From Candidatus Aenigmatarchaeota archaeon (GTDB taxonomy: Archaea; Aenigmatarchaeota; Aenigmatarchaeia; PWEA01; JACRMZ01), in the NCBI GenBank assembly GCA_016219455.1, contig JACRMZ010000014.1:1-5483 (forward strand): 5,483 bases of DNA, given 5' to 3'. Positions 1-5,230 of this stretch are shown in pieces (the stretch's first letter is position 1; each line of letters opens with the position of its first letter). A program made the position numbers and the translations under genes. The notes under the pieces are model-generated. The model was given only the letters and a program-made list of their open reading frames with translations, searched no databases and had not been told where the DNA came from.

Positions 1-1
1 C

Positions 2-1348
2 GAGACGTTCACGCATGAGATAAACCACTTCATGGCATACCCAGGGAGCTTCCTGAATGTTTTGCGGTTACACAAAGCAGCCGGAGAAGTCCTCACGGAG
101 AAGGAGAAAAGCAAGACAGGTCCGCTGGTCTATCTTTTCAATGAAGTGCAAAATAACATGGACATCGTTTTGAATCTCAAGCATCCCGACACTGCCCCCA
201 TCCAAAAGGTTATCGCGCATGATGCAAAATCAAAGTCAAAGACAAATGACCTGATAAACGGCCTTTACCAGAAGGCGTGGGGTTATGACCTTGAAATGAA
301 ACCGGACAAGGAGCAGCAGGACCTGATTGAGAAGCTCGAGAAGATAGACTTTCCCAATAAGAGAAGGGAGCGCCTCAATGTCAAGAGGTTCGTTGAGATA
401 CTGAAAGACTATTCTGACGATCTTCAGAACATGCAATTCTGCTCTTCTGGAAATATGTTCAGTGACAACCAGATAAAGGAGGGCATAAGGCAATTCGCCC
501 AGGAAGCATCAAGCCCGCAGGAATTTGAGGAGACGGTAAAACAGGCCCTTCAGGGAATGGGCGACAAAGACGGCAAGGGCAATAAAGCAGGCGTCGACAA
601 AGGCGCGTTCAAGCTTGCAAATAATTTCTATACCGCGCTGGCAGAAGGGTATTCTGTTCCCATAAAAAAGACGCCAAGGGACAAGAGCGGTTCTCTTTAT
701 CCGCATAGCCACGATGAGTTCGGCTTTGGCGACGCGCTAGACCTTTTAGACCCGTACAGCTCGCCAGGAGTCCTGCCAGGAATAACGAAGAAGTGGGTGA
801 AGAAGGAGAACGAGACGCATAAGAAAGCTGATTCTGTCCCGGACTACATATCGTGCATAGACAATTCAGGGAGCATGACTAATCCTGACAGTGAAGTTAG
901 CCTTGCTGTCCTCGGGGCGACAGTGATTGCGAACGCCTACCTTGACAACGGCTCGAAAGTCGGCGTTTACAATTTCGGCGGCGGCGACCAGTTTACCGAG
1001 CCGACGGACAACAAGGAAAAAGTGCACAAGGAACTCCGTTACTATACAGGCGGCGGGACGACGTTCACCACAAAGATGCTGGTTGGTTTCCTCAAGGAAA
1101 AGGAAAAGCCGTTCGACGTTTCGATAGTCTCTGACATGGACATAAGCAATCTTGACGAGTTGGCTAAAGCCATACTGGATATCCCCAAAACGCACAGAGT
1201 CCACATTATATACACTTCCGAGGGCTCAAGTGTCGATGACCTCAGAAAAGCGCTCAAAGGCTACGATAATGCTGTTTTTCTCCCCCTCATCAACAAGAAG
1301 GACATCAACAAAATAATCATGGGCGAGCTCAAGAACAGCGTGAAGTGA
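2..1348 (+). CDS. Putative metallopeptidase/VWA domain protein (DUF2201-like), 5' partial
   Basis: The frame is open from base 2 to the TGA at 1346-1348, giving 448 visible residues. The true start lies upstream. The ATG at 32 is internal, because the ten codons before it encode THEINHF, which holds an HExxH zinc-binding motif (HEINH, bases 14-28). About 45 residues later comes NEVQNNMDIVLN, resembling the N-x-A-x-D-x-x-x-N segment that follows HExxH in DUF2201-type putative metallopeptidases. A charged helical middle follows, then a linker with GFGDALDLLDPY and SSPGVLPG. The C-terminal VWA domain carries a MIDAS site: DNSGS (860-874), GGGTTF (1049-1066) and SDMD (1130-1141). Such proteins are usually cytoplasmic partners of MoxR AAA+ ATPases in complex remodelling or metal insertion. 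Whether the peptidase part is active cannot be judged. Only 5 bases separate it from the next gene. The VWA assignment is firm; the DUF2201 label is from memory of motifs. Confidence 0.85.
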   Translation, partial: ETFTHEINHFMAYPGSFLNVLRLHKAAGEVLTEKEKSKTGPLVYLFNEVQNNMDIVLNLKHPDTAPIQKVIAHDAKSKSKTNDLINGLYQKAWGYDLEMKPDKEQQDLIEKLEKIDFPNKRRERLNVKRFVEILKDYSDDLQNMQFCSSGNMFSDNQIKEGIRQFAQEASSPQEFEETVKQALQGMGDKDGKGNKAGVDKGAFKLANNFYTALAEGYSVPIKKTPRDKSGSLYPHSHDEFGFGDALDLLDPYSSPGVLPGITKKWVKKENETHKKADSVPDYISCIDNSGSMTNPDSEVSLAVLGATVIANAYLDNGSKVGVYNFGGGDQFTEPTDNKEKVHKELRYYTGGGTTFTTKMLVGFLKEKEKPFDVSIVSDMDISNLDELAKAILDIPKTHRVHIIYTSEGSSVDDLRKALKGYDNAVFLPLINKKDINKIIMGELKNSVK

Positions 1349-1349
1349 T
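1342..1349 (+). promoter_or_regulatory. Ribosome binding site of the first tagged gene, overlapping the upstream stop
   Basis: GAAGTGAT resembles the archaeal GGAGGTGAT Shine-Dalgarno consensus and ends 4 bases before the ATG at 1354. It contains the TGA stop of the VWA gene, so termination and re-initiation would be coupled. It supports the ATG at 1354 over the in-frame GTG at 1345, which lies inside the site itself. Confidence 0.45.
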
Positions 1350-1353
1350 ATGC

Positions 1354-1746
1354 ATGAACACGCGCCTGTTGGAGCTTGCGAAAGAGCATTCTGACCAAAG
1401 CGTTGATTTCAAGAGCCATGTTGATGAAAACAGATACGTTGCAAGGATTTTCTTTGGTGACAGTATCGGGAAGGGGAGCTGTCTGGAAGTCGATGTCCCA
1501 AGCGAGCTTCTGGAAAAGGACGCCATGGAATACAGGGAGATTCTAAACTATGCCGCAGTGTGCAAAACCCCCAAAAAGCAAAAACCAAAGCAGAAACGGC
1601 TGGCAGCAATCCTCAAGCGAGACCATCAAACAAGAACAGAGAAATCAGATAAAAACGACGATTCCATGGCTTCGCTGTTCGCTGACAAGGGCAAAAGAAA
1701 AGTCGCCACCATCTACGTATGGGATGACTGGGAGTATTATCCGTGA
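1354..1746 (+). CDS. Tagged hypothetical protein, 130 aa, basic linker and aromatic C-terminus
   Basis: I do not recognise a family. The protein opens with the cluster's tag, MNTRLLELAKEHSDQSV (residues 1-17). Residues 26-50 look like a short beta-rich segment (YVARIFF, CLEVDVP). A helix at 52-70 contains EYREILNYA followed by KTP, faintly like the EYxALxxI...STPE module of the LRR proteins downstream. Residues 71-101 are strongly basic and probably disordered (KTPKKQKPKQKR). The end is aromatic and acidic (VWDDWEYYP). The ATG start is chosen because it places the tag at residue 1, as in the neighbours, and has a good ribosome binding site. A GTG at 1345 would add three residues and overlap the previous stop as GTGA. 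No membrane segment is seen. It may be an adaptor or a client of the VWA protein, but that rests only on position and the tag. Confidence 0.8.
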   Translation: MNTRLLELAKEHSDQSVDFKSHVDENRYVARIFFGDSIGKGSCLEVDVPSELLEKDAMEYREILNYAAVCKTPKKQKPKQKRLAAILKRDHQTRTEKSDKNDDSMASLFADKGKRKVATIYVWDDWEYYP

Positions 1747-1751
1747 TTCAT

Positions 1752-2252
1752 ATGGCAAACAAAAATCTCATCAAAATGGCGAAAGAGCACGCAGACAACA
1801 GCGTCAATGCCAGGGAAATCGAAAGCGTGTTTGCTTTGGGAGAACACAAAATAAGCGCTCAGGAGTACAAAGCGCTTGAGGACATCACGGCGCTCTACGA
1901 AAGCACGCCGGAAATGGAGTACGAAAATGAAAGAATATATGTAAACAACAATGCCGTGACGTCACTTAACATCACAGATAGGAAACTCACGGAACTCCCC
2001 GATTCCATCAGCAACCTAAAAGGCCTCCAAGAGCTCTATGTGGGCTTTAACAATCTCCAATCCCTCCCCGATTCCATCAGCAACCTAAAAAACCTCCAAA
2101 CACTCTATGTTTTCAACAACAAATACCAATCACTGCCCGAATCCATCGGTAACCTTTCGAGTCTCAGATTTCTCTATGCTTCCAGCAACCAATTCACCAA
2201 TGAAGAGAAAAACAGGATCAAAAAGCTCTTCGGTGACAGGGTGTGGGTATGA
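1752..2252 (+). CDS. Tagged leucine-rich repeat protein, 166 aa, three full LRRs
   Basis: Order of parts: tag (ANKNLIKMAKEHADNSV, residues 2-18); a shared module at about 27-57 (FALGEHKIS, EYKALEDI, STPEMEY); a half repeat at 62-81; three 23-residue LRRs at 82-104, 105-127 and 128-150 with the pattern LPDSISNLxxLxxLYVxxN; and a C-terminal cap, EEKNRIKKLFGDRVWV. LRRs form a curved solenoid that binds protein or other ligands on its concave face. Each repeat has Tyr at the exposed position of the concave strand (LYV, LYV, LYA). The start at ATG 1752 lies 5 bases after the previous stop. An in-frame GTG at 1743 that overlaps that stop is the alternative. The first two LRRs share a 27-base identical stretch, a sign of recent repeat duplication. 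The protein looks like a shortened relative of the 234-residue LRR protein at 3258. No enzymatic domain is present, so a recognition role is inferred. Confidence 0.9.
   Translation: MANKNLIKMAKEHADNSVNAREIESVFALGEHKISAQEYKALEDITALYESTPEMEYENERIYVNNNAVTSLNITDRKLTELPDSISNLKGLQELYVGFNNLQSLPDSISNLKNLQTLYVFNNKYQSLPESIGNLSSLRFLYASSNQFTNEEKNRIKKLFGDRVWV
1995..2021 (+). repeat. 27-base exact direct repeat inside LRR coding sequence, copy 1
   Basis: This stretch is identical to 2064-2090, exactly 69 bases (one 23-codon LRR) downstream. It encodes LPDSISNLK in both copies. Over the full 69-base unit I count about 54 identical positions, so one repeat was probably copied recently from the other. Confidence 0.9.
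2064..2090 (+). repeat. 27-base exact direct repeat inside LRR coding sequence, copy 2
   Basis: Second copy of the stretch at 1995-2021, in the same reading frame. Third-position choices match too, so identity goes beyond what protein conservation needs. It is part of the coding sequence, not a CRISPR or mobile-element repeat. Confidence 0.9.
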
Positions 2253-2262
2253 ACAAGAACCT
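2246..2262 (+). repeat. 17-base direct repeat spanning a gene start, copy 1
   Basis: GGTATGAACAAGAACCT covers the last bases of the upstream gene, the ATGA stop/start overlap and the first tag codons (MNKNL). It is identical to 2425-2441. A third site at 3258-3271 matches the last 14 bases. Identity includes bases outside the new gene, so the junction as a whole seems to have been copied. Confidence 0.85.
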
Positions 2263-2431
2263 CATAGACCTCGCGAAATTGCACTGTGACTACAGAGTCA
2301 ACTACGTTTCCTCCAATGAACTCCCGGTTATAGAGTCTTCTGATTTCTCATCAGTCTACGACAGGAAAACGCTTGTTGAGATATCCCGTTACAACGATGA
2401 GTGGGAACGCGCCTACATGGAGAAGGTATGA
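2249..2431 (+). CDS. Small tagged protein, 60 aa, nearly tag-only
   Basis: This short gene starts at the ATG of an ATGA overlap (2249-2252) with the LRR gene before it and ends in another ATGA overlap (2428-2431) with the gene after it. Residues 1-17 are the tag, MNKNLIDLAKLHCDYRV, with Leu replacing the usual Glu before His. The remaining 43 residues are acidic and polar. They include TLVEISRYNDEWERAY, which may be a worn remnant of the EYxALxxI...STPExxY module in the LRR proteins; this alignment is weak. No repeats, signal peptide or membrane helix are present. It could be a minimal competitor or regulator that carries the docking tag, or a gene that lost its LRR part. Perfect coupling on both sides argues that it is translated. 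A GTG at 2243 would add only two residues. Confidence 0.75.
   Translation: MNKNLIDLAKLHCDYRVNYVSSNELPVIESSDFSSVYDRKTLVEISRYNDEWERAYMEKV
2419..2422 (+). promoter_or_regulatory. Ribosome binding site GGAG for the helical-repeat gene
   Basis: GGAG lies 5 bases before the ATG at 2428, inside the end of the 60-residue gene. It fixes the start at 2428, where the tag begins, rather than at the in-frame GTG at 2401. Confidence 0.55.
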
Positions 2432-2441
2432 ACAAGAACCT
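2425..2441 (+). repeat. 17-base direct repeat spanning a gene start, copy 2
   Basis: Identical to 2246-2262, 179 bases away. The two copies bracket the 60-residue gene, so that gene plus one junction has the form of a tandemly added unit. Confidence 0.85.
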
Positions 2442-3261
2442 TTTGAAAATGGCCAAAGAGCATTCTGATCCAACAATACAGGATAAAGTGACAGGTATAA
2501 AGGAAGTTGATGAGGACCTCATGGAACAGGCAGAGCGGGTCTACATGAAGATAAAGGAAAATGTCGGAAGGAATCCTAACAAAGGGAATATGTATTATGA
2601 TGGAACTTCCTATAATTCAAGCCCGACTTCCAACGCTCTAGTCGGAATCCTGGCAAAGCTTCTTGACTACGACAAGGAAGCGGAAGATATTTACGATTCT
2701 CTCCGTGCCAAGAGGGGCGATTACCTGTATTACGAAGACAACGGGATATATGGCCATCTTACATATAGCAACGCCCTTGTCGGCACGCTTGCCAGCATGC
2801 TGGGAATCAACGGTGATGCTGAAGGAATCTATACAGCAATAAACAACAATATAGGGAAGAACAAAAAAGGCCTCTATAATAGCTACCTTAACCCTGACGT
2901 TGGGAAAAAGGAGCAGAAGTCCGAGGCGTTGGGCAATTCCTGCATGGCACTCTTTGGAAAGTCTCTGGGAATGGAAAGCGAAGCCAAGGAAACGTTAAAT
3001 ATGATGGAAATAGCGATACCAAAATCAGGCAAACTTTTCTGTGAAAATGAAGACTCTTCACGCCGTGATAGCTTGCTGGACTTATCGACGGTTGCAATGT
3101 ACCGTTCCCTTGAAATGGGAAACGAGTCCAGCATTGCTGAAAAGGAGATTAATCTGGACAAGGACAGTTTCTTTTCGCTGTGGAAGAGCAGGTTTCCGAC
3201 ATCCGACGCAGCACTCCTTGGGATATGCTATTGCCTCAAAGCAGGGAAGGAGTTGAAATGA
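2428..3261 (+). CDS. Tagged alpha-helical hairpin-repeat protein, 277 aa
   Basis: Residues 1-17 are the tag, MNKNLLKMAKEHSDPTI. From about residue 36 come three clear repeats and a weaker fourth, each 46-55 residues long: about 36-85, 86-131, 132-186 and 187-235. Each starts with a helix (VYMKIKENVG, IYDSLRAKRG, IYTAINNNIG), then a Tyr/Gly-rich loop (GNMYYDG, GDYLYYEDNGIYG, KKGLYNSY), then a second helix (SNALVGILAKLL, SNALVGTLASMLG, LGNSCMALFGKSLG) and a short turn ending in Glu-Ala. This recalls the paired helices of alpha/alpha toroids, but there are too few repeats for a full barrel and I see no catalytic residues, so I do not name a family. The partial gene at 5231 repeats the same plan. 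Both ends are coupled by ATGA overlaps. A sugar or peptide binding role is possible; the aromatic loops are the only hint. Confidence 0.88.
   Translation: MNKNLLKMAKEHSDPTIQDKVTGIKEVDEDLMEQAERVYMKIKENVGRNPNKGNMYYDGTSYNSSPTSNALVGILAKLLDYDKEAEDIYDSLRAKRGDYLYYEDNGIYGHLTYSNALVGTLASMLGINGDAEGIYTAINNNIGKNKKGLYNSYLNPDVGKKEQKSEALGNSCMALFGKSLGMESEAKETLNMMEIAIPKSGKLFCENEDSSRRDSLLDLSTVAMYRSLEMGNESSIAEKEINLDKDSFFSLWKSRFPTSDAALLGICYCLKAGKELK
3245..3252 (+). promoter_or_regulatory. Strong ribosome binding site for the second LRR gene
   Basis: GGAAGGAG sits 5 bases before the ATG at 3258, within the last codons of the previous gene. It is the best Shine-Dalgarno match in the window and sets the start at the tag, against the in-frame ATG at 3180 that would add 26 residues overlapping the previous gene. 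Confidence 0.65.
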
Positions 3262-3962
3262 ACAAGAACCTCTTCAAACTTGCGAAAGAGCATTCAGACC
3301 AGAGTATAAAATCTCTGGAAACGCAAAGCACGTTTGCTCTGGGCGATTATGAGATAAGCGCTCGGGAATACAACGCACTTGAGGAGATTACCAAGCTTTA
3401 CAACTCGACACCGGAGAAGGAGTACGGATTCGGGAAGATAAAAATCGAAGGCGGGAGCGTCATATCCTATGATATCTCCAGAAAGGGCATTGAATATCTC
3501 CCGGACTCCATAGGCAACTTTGAAGATCTCAAAGTGCTGGACATCAGTTTCAACAATATCCCATACCTCCCCGATGCCATATGCAACTTGTCAAGCCTCA
3601 AAATCTTGTGGGCGCAGAACAATGGACTCAAGTCACTTCCAGATTCCATAGGGAACCTCGGAGGGCTCACGGAACTCTATGTTTACCAGAACGACCTCCG
3701 TTCACTCCCTGACACAATATATAACCTAAGAAACCTCGAGGTCATGTCCATCGCCAACAACGGCCTCGAAACCCTTCCAGACACCATATGCAATCTTTCA
3801 AACCTCAAAACAATATGGGCCAACCACAACAATTTCCAATCCGTTCCAAAAACCATAGGAGACATGCCAAGGCTCAAGGCATTCTTAGTTGTAGGCAACC
3901 AGATAACCGAAGCGGAGAAAGAGCGGACAGAGAAGCTCTTTGGGGGAAAAGTTATTTTATGA
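3258..3962 (+). CDS. Tagged leucine-rich repeat protein, 234 aa, six LRRs
   Basis: Parts in order: tag (MNKNLFKLAKEHSDQSI, 1-17); shared module at 26-56 (FALGDYEIS, EYNALEEI, STPEKEY), close to that of the gene at 1752; half repeat at 61-80; six 23-residue LRRs at 81-103, 104-126, 127-149, 150-172, 173-195 and 196-218; and a cap, EKERTEKLFGGKVIL. Repeats 2 and 5 match unusually well: both have ICNLS and a Trp on the concave strand (LWAQ, IWAN), suggesting duplication of a three-repeat block or selection for two Trp positions on one face. LRR solenoids are binding scaffolds, so this is probably the recognition part of the system. No catalytic domain, signal peptide or membrane helix is seen. 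It overlaps both neighbours by ATGA (3258-3261 and 3959-3962). Confidence 0.92.
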   Translation: MNKNLFKLAKEHSDQSIKSLETQSTFALGDYEISAREYNALEEITKLYNSTPEKEYGFGKIKIEGGSVISYDISRKGIEYLPDSIGNFEDLKVLDISFNNIPYLPDAICNLSSLKILWAQNNGLKSLPDSIGNLGGLTELYVYQNDLRSLPDTIYNLRNLEVMSIANNGLETLPDTICNLSNLKTIWANHNNFQSVPKTIGDMPRLKAFLVVGNQITEAEKERTEKLFGGKVIL

Positions 3963-4273
3963 ATTCAAATCTTGCCAATCTGGCGAAAGAGCACTGCGAC
4001 CCCACAGTTTCTGATATCAAAACCAAAAGAGTCCCAGAAGGGATGGTTGACAATATAGGGAAGATACGCGATATGCTGTGGGAAATAAAGAAGGATTACT
4101 CGGAGTTCGGGGAGAAAGACAGGATAAACGGCATAGAGCGCCTCATTGATGCCTCATATGACGCGGAAGAGGACTTCAAGCTCTATTGCAGGTTCCTCAA
4201 TATGGCTTCCTACGAACGCTACTTGGCTGAAAAGAAAACCGGAAAGAGATACACGGAGAGATGGGACGATTGA
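3959..4273 (+). CDS. Tagged helical hypothetical protein, 104 aa
   Basis: The tag occupies residues 1-17 (MNSNLANLAKEHCDPTV). The rest is charged and looks all-helical: GKIRDMLWEIKKDY, INGIERLIDASYDAEEDFKLYC and ASYERYLAEKKTGK, ending in ERWDD. I recognise no family. The alternation of hydrophobic and charged residues suggests a small helical bundle or an extended docking domain. Its tag variant KEHCDPTV is closest to the KEHSDPTI of the helical-repeat protein at 2428. The start is the ATG of an ATGA overlap at 3959; a longer in-frame start at 3788 would run back through the LRR gene and is not credible. The next gene begins one base after its stop. It could be an adaptor or a regulator; nothing in the sequence decides. 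Confidence 0.8.
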   Translation: MNSNLANLAKEHCDPTVSDIKTKRVPEGMVDNIGKIRDMLWEIKKDYSEFGEKDRINGIERLIDASYDAEEDFKLYCRFLNMASYERYLAEKKTGKRYTERWDD

Positions 4274-4274
4274 C

Positions 4275-5225
4275 ATGAAAAAAATAAACGAGAATCTCAA
4301 AGGCCTTGCGAAGGACCATAAAGGCGAAGTGAGGGAAATCGTTCCGCTGGACCCCAATGAGCCTGTCGAGATATGCGGAAAGCAGATATCCAGGAAGGAG
4401 TACGAGGCGCTTGCCGATATCGCCCAGCTCACCGGGAGCACGCCTGAGGACGACTACATGGAAGACCTTTTCACCATAAGGTCGGGGAAGGTCCGTGAGC
4501 TTAGGATTGAGTCCAGTGAACTTTCAGAAATACCGGAAAGCATTGGAAACTTCGACGGTCTTCGGAAGCTGGAGATTGTGGGGACATCTGTAGAGTGCAT
4601 CCCAGCCACAATAGGCAACCTGAAGAGCCTTTCCAGCCTGGACCTTTCGGCCAATAATATTACTTCGCTCCCAGGGACAATCGGGAACCTCGTCAACTTA
4701 AAGAAACTGGATGTTTCTTCCAACAATCTTGCTTCCCTGCCAATATCGGTTTACGGCATCGGGGGCCTTGAGGAACTGGACGTTTCGTCCAACAGCCTTT
4801 CATTGATTCCAAAGGAAATATCAGGGTTGAACGGGCTGAGGGCCCTTGACACAAACAGTAATAAACTAAGCTCGGTGCCAGATGAAATTGGCTGCCTTAC
4901 CAGACTGGAGACCATTGATTTTTCCGATAACGCCATTGCGCAAATACCGGATTCAGTTGGGAATCTGAAAGACCTTGAAACCCTCTATCTTGACAATAAC
5001 ATTCTTTCATCGCTCCCCCCCGCATTGGCAAACATGGAATCGTTGGAGGAGCTTTACATAAACAACAACAAACTAACAAGCATCTATGATGTTGCCAAGG
5101 ATCTTGGGCTGAAAGAACTCCACGCCTACAAGAACAGGCTTCCAAAGGCGGAGAAAACAAAGCTCAGGAAACTTGATGGAAACGTCATCCTTTCGGAGCC
5201 AAGAGAAGTGGGGTACATGTTCTGA
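4275..5225 (+). CDS. Leucine-rich repeat protein with degenerate tag, 316 aa, about nine LRRs
   Basis: The largest LRR protein here. Residues 1-19 (MKKINENLKGLAKDHKGEV) keep NxNLxxLAK and the His, but have Asp for Glu and lack the Ser/Cys-Asp pair that follows, so this tag has drifted and sits three residues further in. The shared module is present at 31-61 (VEICGKQIS, EYEALADI, STPEDDY). LRRs begin at 86 and run with a 23-residue period at 109, 132, 155, 178, 201, 224, 247 and a shorter last one at 270. A cap follows (EKTKLRKLDGNVIL), then a tail ending GYMF. The concave-strand position that is Tyr or Trp in the other two LRR proteins is mostly Asp here (LDLS, LDVS, LDVS), changing to Tyr in repeats 7 and 8, so the ligand probably differs. 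No enzymatic part is visible. The gene lies one base after the previous stop and five bases before the next start. Confidence 0.92.
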   Translation: MKKINENLKGLAKDHKGEVREIVPLDPNEPVEICGKQISRKEYEALADIAQLTGSTPEDDYMEDLFTIRSGKVRELRIESSELSEIPESIGNFDGLRKLEIVGTSVECIPATIGNLKSLSSLDLSANNITSLPGTIGNLVNLKKLDVSSNNLASLPISVYGIGGLEELDVSSNSLSLIPKEISGLNGLRALDTNSNKLSSVPDEIGCLTRLETIDFSDNAIAQIPDSVGNLKDLETLYLDNNILSSLPPALANMESLEELYINNNKLTSIYDVAKDLGLKELHAYKNRLPKAEKTKLRKLDGNVILSEPREVGYMF

Positions 5226-5230
5226 TTGTT

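Noticed and set aside
236..1257. Several minus-strand open frames of 67 to 112 codons opposite the VWA gene
   Set aside because: They lie wholly within a gene with clear VWA and HExxH motifs, resemble no family and have low-complexity shadow composition.
1387..1395. Tag residues His-Ser/Cys-Asp as a catalytic triad
   Set aside because: Three adjacent residues in a short helix cannot form a usual triad, and Ser/Cys is replaced by Ala or Lys in two of the tags.
1354..1404. The tag as an encapsulin cargo-loading peptide or secretion signal
   Set aside because: Encapsulin targeting peptides are usually C-terminal with a different pattern, and the tag has no hydrophobic core for a signal peptide.
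1550..1879. Plus-strand frame of 109 codons bridging the first two tagged genes
   Set aside because: It is out of frame with both tagged genes, is rich in Gln/Arg/Lys/Ser with no domain, and both genes it overlaps have the conserved tag and coupled starts.
1995..2132. Regularly spaced 69-base repeats as a possible CRISPR or minisatellite
   Set aside because: The period is exactly 23 codons and the frame encodes LPDSI...N leucine-rich repeats, so the pattern is explained by protein structure.
2243..2436. The 60-residue gene as a chance open frame
   Set aside because: The tag at its start and 4-base overlaps at both ends with tagged neighbours make chance unlikely.
3180..3257. In-frame ATG at 3180 as the start of the six-LRR protein
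   Set aside because: It would overlap the previous gene by 82 bases and bury the tag at residue 27. GGAAGGAG just before ATG 3258 supports the shorter form.
4146..4274. In-frame ATG at 4146 as the start of the largest LRR protein
   Set aside because: The added 43 codons overlap the 104-residue gene in another frame, show no conserved motif and would put the tag inside the protein.
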